Positions 1 to 6,765 of a stretch of 10,713 nucleotides of DNA are shown one piece after another (positions within the stretch are counted from its first letter, which is position 1; every line of letters begins with the position of its first letter). Made by a program: the position numbers and the translations under genes. Source of the stretch: Calditrichota bacterium (lineage in GTDB: Bacteria > Zhuqueibacterota > Zhuqueibacteria > Zhuqueibacterales > Geothermadaptataceae); contig QQUM01000734.1 in NCBI GenBank assembly GCA_008501545.1, positions 1-10,713 on the forward strand, in the 5' to 3' direction. The notes below the pieces were generated by a model. The model ran no database searches and was not told the origin of the DNA. It saw only the letters and a program-made list of their open reading frames with translations.

Positions 1-15
1 ATAATTATCAGCCAT
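1..15 (-). CDS. 5' end of an unidentified gene (first five codons only)
   Basis: On the minus strand an ATG at 15..13 opens the reading frame M-A-D-N-Y, which runs off the left edge. A textbook Shine-Dalgarno GGAGG sits at 24..20, four bases before the ATG, inside a purine-rich stretch (16..33). This makes a real start likely although almost none of the protein is visible. The gap to the upstream helix-hairpin-helix gene is 86 bases and shows no convincing terminator, so the gene may be read through from the hrcA operon or have its own promoter. Five residues give no clue to function. Confidence 0.55.
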
Positions 16-101
16 ATTTCCTCCCTCTCTCCGGAAATACTGTTGGGTTTTTAGGATATCGCATTATTAACTGACATCCTTATTTATTTTTGAACTTTGA
101 A

Positions 102-512
102 CTAATGTAACACAATATTTTCTTTAATTAAAAGAAATTTTTTCTCACCGATGCCTTTTACTTTCTTAAGCTGGTTTTCGCTTGTAAAATATCCATTTTG
201 CTCGCGGTAATCAATTATTCGCTGAGCAATTACTTTCCCAATACCCGGTAATTGCAACAAGGTTGTCGCAGTCGCGCTGTTTATGTTTATTTTACTAGAT
301 AATCTTTTCTTTTTCTTTGTATTTCGATATTCCAATTTATGGGTAATTGCATTAAGACTATCCGAAATTGCTATAAATCTTTCGAGTTCTTTTTTATCAA
401 CTTCAGGAGCATCTTTTGGTTCAATAATCCATTCGTTAAAAGCAAGTCCTGCCAAATATAATACAAGCATTATTGCCAGAACCAAAGTCTGCTGTCGCGA
501 AAAGCCCCCCAT
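102..512 (-). CDS. Membrane-anchored ComEA-like helix-hairpin-helix protein
   Basis: A 136-residue protein with a hydrophobic segment at residues 9-26, a charged, Lys-rich linker (roughly 31-74, with KKKKR at 67-71), and a C-terminal ComEA-type tandem helix-hairpin-helix domain (75-136). The domain is marked by INSATATTLLQLPGIGK and LKKVKGIGEKK. Such domains bind the DNA backbone without sequence specificity. In competence systems ComEA binds incoming DNA at the outer face of the inner membrane. The start at 512 is chosen because AAGGAG lies four bases before it. A longer frame from 551 would overlap dnaJ by 29 bases and add 13 residues without a comparable ribosome site. The gene starts 10 bases after the dnaJ stop, so it is probably the last gene of the hrcA operon. 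No other competence gene is in the window, so a role in DNA uptake is only an inference; many FCB bacteria carry orphan proteins of this type. Confidence 0.85.
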   Translation of the reverse strand: MGGFSRQQTLVLAIMLVLYLAGLAFNEWIIEPKDAPEVDKKELERFIAISDSLNAITHKLEYRNTKKKKRLSSKININSATATTLLQLPGIGKVIAQRIIDYREQNGYFTSENQLKKVKGIGEKKFLLIKENIVLH

Positions 513-516
513 TTTA

Positions 517-522
517 CTCCTT
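517..522 (-). promoter_or_regulatory. Shine-Dalgarno site deciding the start of the HhH protein
   Basis: AAGGAG on the minus strand begins directly after the dnaJ TAA stop (525..523) and ends four bases before the ATG at 512..510. It favours this start over the ATG at 551 and suggests translation re-initiates right after dnaJ terminates. Confidence 0.7.
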
Positions 523-1665
523 TTAGTTAAAAACTCCTTTAAGTTTTTCAAAAACTGATTTTACAGATTTGGGAGGACGCATATTGTCACTCTTCTGCAG
601 CTGCTCAAATATTGCCCGCTCGTCTTTTGTTAACTTCGTCGGCGTCCAAACTCGAATTCGAAGTAATTGATCACCCCGCTGATGATGGCGCAAATGCGGC
701 AATCCCTTTGAACGCATTCTTAAAATTTTACCGGATTGAATTCCGGGAGTGATATCAATTTCGGCAGAACCATTCAATGTTGGCACTTTAACCTTATCAC
801 CCAATGCAGCTTGCGAAAAACTTATCGGCAATTCATAAATGATATCATTGCCATTTCGCTCGAAGTATTCGTGTTCCTTTTCTTCGATGATTACAATTAC
901 ATCGCCCGCAGGACCGCCTTTCGGTCCGACATTGCCCTCACCTTGAATAGTCAGATAATTACCTGTTGCTACACCAGCTGGTATTTCAATTTCGACTTCA
1001 TGATCTCCACGGATGCGACCATCTCCCCGACAATCCATGCAATAATCTTTAACTATTTCCCCGCTTCCGTTACAACGGGTACAGGTTGTGATATTTACAA
1101 ATTGCCCAAATATAGAACGAGATACATTTCGTATTTCGCCTGCACCGTTGCAGTCAGGGCAGGTCGATGGAGCACTACCAGACTTGGCACCTGTTGCATT
1201 ACATGTATTGCATTTTATTTGTTTTTTAATGCGTATTTTTTTTACAACACCAGTGGCAATTTCTTCAAGAGCCAAAGCCATTTTAAGTTGAAGATCAGCA
1301 CCGCGCAATTTCCGGTCACGCTGACTCCGTCCACCACCCATGCCAAAGATGTCACCAAAGCCACCAAAACCACCAGACATAAATGTCCGCAGTGCATCAG
1401 AAAGGTCAAATTCCATCCCATCAAAAGGATTCGCCTGAACTTTTATACCCGCATGACCATAAGCATCATATCTTTGGCGTTTTTGCGGATCGCGCAATAC
1501 TTCATAAGCCTCAGAAGCTTCCTTAAACCGTTCTTCCGCACTTTTATCACCCGGGTTTTTATCGGGGTGATGTTCCATCGCCAGCTTTCGATAGGCTTTT
1601 TTAATTTCATCAGCCGTTGCGTTGCGCTCAATCCCTAAAATATCGTAATAATCTCTTTTTGCCAT
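523..1665 (-). CDS. dnaJ: Chaperone protein DnaJ (Hsp40)
   Basis: Cytosolic co-chaperone that delivers unfolded clients to DnaK and stimulates its ATPase. At 380 residues it has the normal length and full type I layout. The J domain (about 1-70) carries the HPD motif at 33-35. A short Gly/Phe linker follows (about 98-113). The zinc-binding domain has all four CxxCxGxG-type repeats, with cysteines at 152/155, 169/172, 195/198 and 209/212. The first repeat reads CNTCNATG and the last CMDCRGDG, mild departures that keep every cysteine. The C-terminal substrate-binding and dimer domains run from about 220 to 355. The start gives the standard [11 protein letters not shown]. It lies 21 bases downstream of grpE, with only a weak AAGAGA ribosome site. 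Third gene of the hrcA-grpE-dnaJ heat-shock operon; dnaK itself is not in the window. Confidence 0.98.
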   Translation of the reverse strand: MAKRDYYDILGIERNATADEIKKAYRKLAMEHHPDKNPGDKSAEERFKEASEAYEVLRDPQKRQRYDAYGHAGIKVQANPFDGMEFDLSDALRTFMSGGFGGFGDIFGMGGGRSQRDRKLRGADLQLKMALALEEIATGVVKKIRIKKQIKCNTCNATGAKSGSAPSTCPDCNGAGEIRNVSRSIFGQFVNITTCTRCNGSGEIVKDYCMDCRGDGRIRGDHEVEIEIPAGVATGNYLTIQGEGNVGPKGGPAGDVIVIIEEKEHEYFERNGNDIIYELPISFSQAALGDKVKVPTLNGSAEIDITPGIQSGKILRMRSKGLPHLRHHQRGDQLLRIRVWTPTKLTKDERAIFEQLQKSDNMRPPKSVKSVFEKLKGVFN

Positions 1666-1686
1666 AGAAGTAAAATCTCTTTCGGG

Positions 1687-2256
1687 TTATTTGCTCACAA
1701 CGACTTGTGCCGGGCGCAACAAAACATCCCCCAGTTTATAGCCCTTTTGATGCTGGTCCAATACGATATTCGAATCAGCATCTTCATTTTCGATCTGCAT
1801 TAATGCTTCATGTATTTCAGGATCAAAGGGCTGATTCAGGGCATCAATTTCTTCAACGCCTTCATCCTTCAACAACGATTGCAATGATTTATAAACCAGA
1901 TCGATACCCTTAAGCAGGGCATCACAGTCATGGTCTGTTTTTGCAGCAGCAATGGACCGTTCAAAATCATCAACTATTGGCAGAATTTTTTTGATTAAAC
2001 CAGCATTGGCTGTTTTCCAAAATTCATCTACTTCACGTTCTTTGCGCTTCTTAAAATTTTCAAATTCTGCTGCTCTTCGCAGAATTTGCTCGTTCAGCTT
2101 TTCTATTTCCTGATTGAGAGACTGGATCTCAAGCTCATGAGCTTTGTTGATTAACTCACCATTCTCCTTTTTTGCTGCTGACTTTTTTTTCCCCTTCTCA
2201 TTTCCGGATTTTTTTTCTGGTGCTTTTTTATCTTTTTTTGATGTATTTTCTTTCAT
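1687..2256 (-). CDS. grpE: Nucleotide exchange factor GrpE
   Basis: GrpE releases ADP from DnaK and so resets the DnaK-DnaJ cycle; it acts as a homodimer in the cytosol. The 189-residue protein shows the family plan: a long coiled-coil helix (about 36-85, with the conserved RRAAEFENFKKRKERE stretch), a four-helix dimer region (about 86-135, ILPIVDDFERS), and a beta-wing head ending in GYKLGDVLLRPAQVVVSK. The first 33 residues are a very Lys-rich, disordered extension (nearly half Lys) encoded by several A-runs, including two of eight bases. GrpE N-termini vary, so this is not a defect. The start is supported by GAGG five bases before the ATG. It lies 23 bases after the hrcA stop and 21 before dnaJ. 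Confidence 0.97.
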   Translation of the reverse strand: MKENTSKKDKKAPEKKSGNEKGKKKSAAKKENGELINKAHELEIQSLNQEIEKLNEQILRRAAEFENFKKRKEREVDEFWKTANAGLIKKILPIVDDFERSIAAAKTDHDCDALLKGIDLVYKSLQSLLKDEGVEEIDALNQPFDPEIHEALMQIENEDADSNIVLDQHQKGYKLGDVLLRPAQVVVSK

Positions 2257-2279
2257 TATAGCCTCAAAAAACGAGTTAC

Positions 2280-3335
2280 TTAATCGTTGTTCATCTTGAA
2301 AACATCTGTTAATACTTTTGACATATAATCGACCAACACTACGAGTTTTGAATAATTCATTCGCGTTGGACCGATAATTCCAATGCGTCCTGAAATATTG
2401 CCAATCTCATAGGTCGTCGTAATGAGAGAACAATGGGAAACAAGTTCCTTCTTGTTTTCTTCGCCTATTGTTATGCGAATATTATTTTCTGAAATCAACT
2501 CAACTGAATTTTCATCACTCATCAGATGAATTAAAATTTCCTTATCATCAATGAGTTCCATTATTTTTACAATGCTTTGATGGTCGGAGAATTCCGGCAA
2601 ACTCATTATATTAGCCGTCCCGCCAAGATGCAAATCATTTGGAGATAAATCAGCAAAGATTTTGCCCGAGGAGTTGATCACGAAATCGATAAAATTGTTT
2701 TCACTGTCCAGCAAGCCACTTAAACGCCTGTCTATCGTTTTTTTAATTTCTTTTAGCGAAAGGCCGCTTAAACGCTCATTAATAATGCGAGCTGTTTCCT
2801 CGAGCCTTTCCCTCGAAATATCCTTATCGATTTCCAGCGTAATTGTCTTGACAAATCCAGACTCAATACTAATCACAACCAGAATTTTTTTGAAGGCGAT
2901 CGGGATTAGTTCAATTTTCTCAAAAATCCCCTCATAGAATCGGGGGGCGAGCCCCAGCCCCAGCTGACTCGAAATGCGAGCCAATGTTTGGGTTGCTGCT
3001 TCCAAAACGTCACTTACATCTTTCGACACACTGATAATAGTATTGTAAATATTATTCTTCTCTTGCAGGGAAAGCGCCTGAACAGGCATCAGTGTATCGA
3101 CATAAAACCTGTAGCCTTTGTCTGTTGGCATTCTGCCTGCAGAGGTGTGCGGCTGCTTTACAAACCCGCGCAATTCCAACTCAGACATCACATTTCGAAT
3201 AGTTGCAGAACTAATCGCACCATGACAATCCGATTCGATTAATTTTGAACCAACCGGATTCGCACTTGCCACGAATTTTTCAATTATTGACGTTAATACA
3301 AATTGTTCACGTTTTGTTAGCTCTAAAGCTTCCAT
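2280..3335 (-). CDS. hrcA: Heat-inducible transcription repressor HrcA
   Basis: HrcA represses chaperone genes by binding the CIRCE inverted repeat and is itself kept active by GroEL. From the start used here the protein has 351 residues. The N-terminal winged helix domain (about 4-75) contains SSATIRNVMSELELRGFVKQ followed by PHTSAGRMPTDKGYRFYVD, the hallmark of the family. The central insert and GAF-like part (about 85-345) includes LGGTANIMSLPEF and the C-terminal GRIGIIGPTRMNYSK. An upstream in-frame ATG at 3377 would add 14 residues. I prefer 3335 because family members begin just before the LTxRE helix and because the predicted promoter would leave only about 8 bases before 3377. Neither start has a clear ribosome site. 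First gene of the hrcA-grpE-dnaJ operon. Confidence 0.95.
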   Translation of the reverse strand: MEALELTKREQFVLTSIIEKFVASANPVGSKLIESDCHGAISSATIRNVMSELELRGFVKQPHTSAGRMPTDKGYRFYVDTLMPVQALSLQEKNNIYNTIISVSKDVSDVLEAATQTLARISSQLGLGLAPRFYEGIFEKIELIPIAFKKILVVISIESGFVKTITLEIDKDISRERLEETARIINERLSGLSLKEIKKTIDRRLSGLLDSENNFIDFVINSSGKIFADLSPNDLHLGGTANIMSLPEFSDHQSIVKIMELIDDKEILIHLMSDENSVELISENNIRITIGEENKKELVSHCSLITTTYEIGNISGRIGIIGPTRMNYSKLVVLVDYMSKVLTDVFKMNND

Positions 3336-3391
3336 CTGGCCGTAGCATATTCTTGTTTTTACAGGAGCATCACTCATCTAGACATTCGAGG

Positions 3392-3420
3392 AAGATAATA
3401 ATTTTCATATGGCTTGTCAA
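3392..3420 (-). promoter_or_regulatory. Predicted sigma70-type promoter of hrcA-grpE-dnaJ
   Basis: On the minus strand a perfect TTGACA (3420..3415) is followed after exactly 17 bases by TATCTT (3397..3392, four of six matches to TATAAT). The element lies in the gap between the ftsX stop and hrcA and points into hrcA. Transcription would start near 3385. The -35 box is embedded in an 11-base palindrome, GCTTGACAAGC (3422..3412), which could be an operator, though such short palindromes also arise by chance. I found no copy of the CIRCE consensus (TTAGCACTC, N9, GAGTGCTAA) around it. This is inferred from sequence alone. Confidence 0.5.
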
Positions 3421-3434
3421 GCAAAAACTCCTGC

Positions 3435-4283
3435 TCAAATTCGCCTGCGAATCGTTATAAAACAAGTGACAAAGGAAAAGCTTAAGCTGATGAAAATGAT
3501 AAGTATTGGTAACAAATACGGGGTATCGGAATGCAGGATGCTTTTAATATTGAAATTGATTTGGATAAAGTACAAAATAATAATAGAGCCAACGCCTGCG
3601 ATTACGCCCTCCACCATCGATTGCACATAAAAAGGCCATCGAATCAAAGCATGCTTAGCGCCAACCAATAGCATGGTTTCAATCAGCCGCGCCTTTGAAT
3701 TCATTGTAATCGTTATATTAATCCACAACAAACCAAAACAGAAAACGATCAAACCAAATCCAATAGAATGAATATTTCGTCGTAATGAGCTGGCAAAATA
3801 ATTAATTGCCGTGATGAGCTTTTTATGAAACACAACTTCGTCAATCCCATCGAGCTTTTCAATGGCTTCAATTGCGTCTGTTATTTTTAACTCCGTTTCG
3901 TCAATTTTTATTTTAATTTGAAAACTGGCCGGAAGTGGATTTTCTTCGACTATATGATCATAATCATCACCAAACAAATCGGCAAATCTTAGTAAGGCAT
4001 TTTCCTTACTAAGGTAAACTACAGAATCAATCGCAACCTTGTTTAATATTTTTGTTCGCAATGCAGCGATATCTTCTTCACTCAATCCCTCTTCTATAAA
4101 AGCTTCGACAGCAATTTGTCCTTTCAATTCTCCAACTCGCTGCAGAATATTTTGGCTGATCAGAAAATAGATATTGAGCAATGTAAGCGTTATAAGCAGG
4201 CTGAGAATTGTCAGAATCGCTGAAAATTTTGACCGCCTTATCCCAGCAAATCCTTCCGAAATTATGAAGAATAACAAGTTCAC
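3435..4283 (-). CDS. ftsX: Cell division ABC transporter permease FtsX
   Basis: Inner-membrane partner of FtsE. The FtsEX complex turns ATP hydrolysis into activation of periplasmic peptidoglycan hydrolases at the septum rather than transporting a solute. The 282-residue protein has the FtsX plan: a short cytoplasmic N-terminus, TM1 (about 22-44), an external domain (about 45-165) and three C-terminal membrane segments (about 172-194, 218-242 and 256-278). The stretch SKARLIETMLLVGAKHALIRWPF before TM3 is the conserved cytoplasmic coupling region. The start codon is GTG; its last two bases are shared with the ftsE TGA stop (GTGA), so translation is coupled. No dedicated hydrolase or adaptor partner is encoded in the window. 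Confidence 0.93.
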   Translation of the reverse strand: MNLLFFIISEGFAGIRRSKFSAILTILSLLITLTLLNIYFLISQNILQRVGELKGQIAVEAFIEEGLSEEDIAALRTKILNKVAIDSVVYLSKENALLRFADLFGDDYDHIVEENPLPASFQIKIKIDETELKITDAIEAIEKLDGIDEVVFHKKLITAINYFASSLRRNIHSIGFGLIVFCFGLLWINITITMNSKARLIETMLLVGAKHALIRWPFYVQSMVEGVIAGVGSIIILYFIQINFNIKSILHSDTPYLLPILIIFISLSFSFVTCFITIRRRI

Positions 4284-4936
4284 TCAACAACTCTTCCATG
4301 CTGAAGATAAATAATGCGATATGGATATTTGTCGATCAGGTTTTTATTATGGGTCGCCATCAAAACGGCTGTACCCCGGTCATTTATAATTTTAAAAAGA
4401 TCCAAAATACCCGCTGCAGTTTCAGGATCGAGGTTTCCGGTTGGTTCATCTGCAAGGATAATAAAAGGGTCGTTTGCCATAGCCCGTGCAATAGCAACAC
4501 GTTGCTGTTCTCCACCCGAAAGTTGAGCAGGCATTTGGTTGCGTTTATGGCTCAAACCAACTTCTGCGAGCATCCTGAATGTTCTGCGCTTAATATACTT
4601 TTCACGATGCCCGATTATCCGCAAAACAAAAGCAATATTCTCATACACATTGCGGTCTTCCAATAAACGAAAATCCTGAAAAACACACCCAACTTGCCGT
4701 CGAAGCAAAGGAATTTCTGTTCGTTTAATGTTAAAAGAACTAAAATTTCCCACTTCGACTGTGCCGCTTTGCGGGAACAGCGCCATGAGGATGAGTTTTA
4801 AAATAGTTGTTTTACCGGCACCACTTGGGCCGGATAAAAACGCGAATTCGCCCTGTTGCAGACTGAAATTTGCTTCAGATATACCTTCTCCGTTCTCATA
4901 CCTGGAGGTCACATTGGTAAAATTTACATTTTTCAT
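4280..4936 (-). CDS. ftsE: Cell division ATP-binding protein FtsE
   Basis: ABC ATPase of the FtsEX division complex. All nucleotide-binding motifs are present in its 218 residues: Walker A GPSGAGKTT (36-44), Q-loop VFQDFRLL (85-92, the FtsE-typical form), signature LSGGEQQ (139-145), Walker B ILADEPTGNLD (160-170) and the switch His at 196. The FQDFRLL motif and the directly following ftsX separate it from LolD- and MacB-type ATPases. Its ATG overlaps the methyltransferase stop as ATGA, and its own stop overlaps the ftsX start, so three consecutive genes are translationally linked. Confidence 0.96.
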   Translation of the reverse strand: MKNVNFTNVTSRYENGEGISEANFSLQQGEFAFLSGPSGAGKTTILKLILMALFPQSGTVEVGNFSSFNIKRTEIPLLRRQVGCVFQDFRLLEDRNVYENIAFVLRIIGHREKYIKRRTFRMLAEVGLSHKRNQMPAQLSGGEQQRVAIARAMANDPFIILADEPTGNLDPETAAGILDLFKIINDRGTAVLMATHNKNLIDKYPYRIIYLQHGRVVE

Positions 4937-5709
4937 GATTTAATAATGATAAAATGTACGCGATCCGATTTTTCTGAACCTGGTCTTCGTGTGTAATTTT
5001 CGTAAATACCTGCAATTTCACAGGAGCCAATATCTTTTACTATTTCATCCACTTGTGAAATTCTAAATATCTGCTGAACATGTCTTTCATGCAACACGAC
5101 ATGTTCAGCCGGGATTGTGTTTATCCAAAATTCATTTATTTGCTGGTGGGTAAAGGGATCAAAGGTTGCCTTCCGTGTATATTCCTTGTTTTGAAAAACT
5201 TCCTTTTCAGAATAATTGTGGAAATTTTGACGGCAATTATTGATAGTGCAAATATCAAAAATAAATACGCCACCGGAATCCAAATTATTGATCATGTTCT
5301 GCAATGCATCGTGCAATGCACTTTCACCCATGCAATAATTTATGCTGTCGTAAAGGCAAATTACCGCAGAAAAATTACCATAGATGCGTTGATCCCTCAT
5401 ATCCCCACAAATAAGCTCAACTCTGTTTTTATTGTCCGCAAGTTTTGCGGCCGCAACGTTTAGCATGGCCTGCGACTTATCAACACCAACACATTGCCAG
5501 CCAGCTTTAGCAAAATGCATGAGCATATTCCCCGTACCACACGCCATTTCCAAAAGCTTACCCTCGTGTAAATTATGACGTTTCAACACATTCACAACAA
5601 AACGGTACCAGCGCCGGTATTGAACATGTCGCATCAAATAATCATAAAATGAAGCGACAACTTCATAATTATCAACTTCTTTTACTGTACGATCCATGGG
5701 AGATAGCAA
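4933..5709 (-). CDS. Class I SAM-dependent methyltransferase, substrate unknown
   Basis: A 258-residue Rossmann-fold methyltransferase. Motif I is LLEMACGTGN (52-61), binding S-adenosylmethionine. The acidic residue after strand 2 is Asp77 in VGVDKS, and Asp103 in CGDMRD marks motif II. YDSINYC (120-126) follows strand 4, a pattern found in the YqeM-like group of Methyltransf_11/25 proteins. The N-terminal YDYLMRHVQYRRW is also typical of that group. The substrate cannot be told from sequence. The best start is uncertain. A TTG at 5709 sits nine bases after GGAGG (5723..5719), which is itself inside pdxA. An ATG at 5697 would give a protein four residues shorter. Either start overlaps the end of pdxA (by 38 or 26 bases). 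Its ATGA overlap with ftsE makes it part of the pdxA-ftsEX unit. Confidence 0.9.
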   Translation of the reverse strand: MLSPMDRTVKEVDNYEVVASFYDYLMRHVQYRRWYRFVVNVLKRHNLHEGKLLEMACGTGNMLMHFAKAGWQCVGVDKSQAMLNVAAAKLADNKNRVELICGDMRDQRIYGNFSAVICLYDSINYCMGESALHDALQNMINNLDSGGVFIFDICTINNCRQNFHNYSEKEVFQNKEYTRKATFDPFTHQQINEFWINTIPAEHVVLHERHVQQIFRISQVDEIVKDIGSCEIAGIYENYTRRPGSEKSDRVHFIIIKS

Positions 5710-6658
5710 TTTGAATTGCCTCCATCATACTCGATTCATCTGCTTTGTTTTGTCCGGCGATATCAAATGCTGTTCCGTGGTCAGGTGATGTACGGATAAA
5801 AGGTAATCCACATGTATAATTTATGCCTTTACCCCGGGAAAGCATTTTAAAAGGAATTAAACCCTGATCATGATACATGGCAAGATACGCGTCTTGCAGT
5901 TTATTCATGTTCAAGCGCGCAAAGATCGCATCAGCGGGGTAGGGTCCTGACACATGCAGTCCCTGCTTTTGTAATTCAATTACAACGTCGGAAATCGTCT
6001 CGATCTCCTCCCGGCCAATTTTCCCATTTTCTCCGGCATGCGGGTTTAAAGCTGTAAGCGCAATGCGTGGAGCTTCAATACCGAATCGATCGACCAATTC
6101 ATGGTGCAATACCAAAACTCTATCAGTAAGCAATTCATATGTAATCAGTTCAGGTACATCTTTCAGAGGAACATGGGTTGTTGCAACGGCAATACGCACA
6201 TCGCCTGTAACCATCAACATGACCGGGGTGTTTCCACCGCTTAATTCAGATAAAAATTCCGTATGCCCTGGGTGAGGATATCCTGCTTGCTGCAGTGCAT
6301 ATTTTGAAATGGGGGCAGTGACAATTGCATCCACTTCGCCGGCCAGAGCCATTTCAACGGCTTTCGTTAACGATTTTGCGGCAATTGCTCCACTCGTGGA
6401 AGTCGGATTCCCAATCGAAAATGACACCGACGGTAAATTATCTGGTTCAGCGATACGAATGGAATTTTCATCGTTAGCAAAGAAATCGGAGCTGTCCAGG
6501 AACCTCAGTTTTTGAATCCAGTACGTATATGCATCTTTCGGCCCAAAAAGAATGAATTCAGCATCTTCAACATCTTGAAAATGCAGCAAGGACTTGAGTA
6601 TGACCTCCGGCCCGATTCCATTGATGTCACCGATGGTTACGGCAATCTTTGTCGGCAT
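5672..6658 (-). CDS. pdxA: 4-hydroxythreonine-4-phosphate dehydrogenase PdxA
   Basis: NAD-dependent enzyme of the DXP-dependent vitamin B6 pathway. It oxidises 4-phosphohydroxy-L-threonine; after decarboxylation the product is joined with deoxyxylulose phosphate by PdxJ. The 328-residue length is standard. Family motifs run throughout: GDINGIGPEV (10-19), TAPISK (114-119), GHTEFLSEL (131-139), NPHAGENGKIG (205-215), GPYPADAIF (238-246), YHDQGLIPFK (262-271) and TSPDHGTAFDIAG (290-302). The three metal-binding histidines of the family match His162, His207 and His263, and His132 matches the substrate-binding His, so it should be active. The start MPTKIAVTIGD is fixed by family alignment; no ribosome site is visible before it. 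First gene of the block leading into the methyltransferase and ftsEX. pdxJ is not in the window. Confidence 0.97.
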   Translation of the reverse strand: MPTKIAVTIGDINGIGPEVILKSLLHFQDVEDAEFILFGPKDAYTYWIQKLRFLDSSDFFANDENSIRIAEPDNLPSVSFSIGNPTSTSGAIAAKSLTKAVEMALAGEVDAIVTAPISKYALQQAGYPHPGHTEFLSELSGGNTPVMLMVTGDVRIAVATTHVPLKDVPELITYELLTDRVLVLHHELVDRFGIEAPRIALTALNPHAGENGKIGREEIETISDVVIELQKQGLHVSGPYPADAIFARLNMNKLQDAYLAMYHDQGLIPFKMLSRGKGINYTCGLPFIRTSPDHGTAFDIAGQNKADESSMMEAIQIAISHGSYSKRS

Positions 6659-6707
6659 ATGTTTTGGCTGTAGTTAAATAAGTGAGTTTGTTGCTCAGAG
6701 TTTGCTA

Positions 6708-6736
6708 TAAATAATGAACTTTCTCATAACTTACAA
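6708..6736 (-). promoter_or_regulatory. Weak promoter candidate upstream of pdxA
   Basis: In the 107-base gap between the AsnB-labelled gene and pdxA, the minus strand carries TTGTAA (6736..6731), 17 bases, then TATTTA (6713..6708). Matches to the sigma70 consensus are four and three of six. It would give a leader of about 43 bases. The gap is the largest inside the gene array and marks a likely block boundary, but the boxes are weak and AT-rich DNA yields such matches easily. No terminator-like hairpin with a U-tract is visible in the gap. Confidence 0.25.
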
Positions 6737-6765
6737 CAAAAGAAACAGGTTACGTTCCGATTCGG

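Noticed and set aside
54..79. Possible hairpin (7-base arms with one G-U pair on the minus strand, 12-base loop) after the HhH gene
   Set aside because: On the minus strand it is followed by TAAAAACCC and not a U-run. The stem is short with a large loop, so it does not qualify as an intrinsic terminator.
736..1638. A 300-codon open frame on the plus strand, antisense to dnaJ
   Set aside because: It mirrors the dnaJ coding frame and its translation is Phe/Ile/Thr/Cys-rich with no recognisable domain. dnaJ itself is unmistakable and complete.
3340..3434. CIRCE-like half site (GAGTGATGC at 3376..3368) near the hrcA start
   Set aside because: Only the first five bases agree with the GAGTGCTAA arm, and no matching TTAGCACTC arm lies nine bases away.
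3365..3435. Inverted pair CAGGAG ... CTCCTG flanking the hrcA promoter
   Set aside because: Six-base arms about 50 bases apart are expected by chance and form no compact structure.
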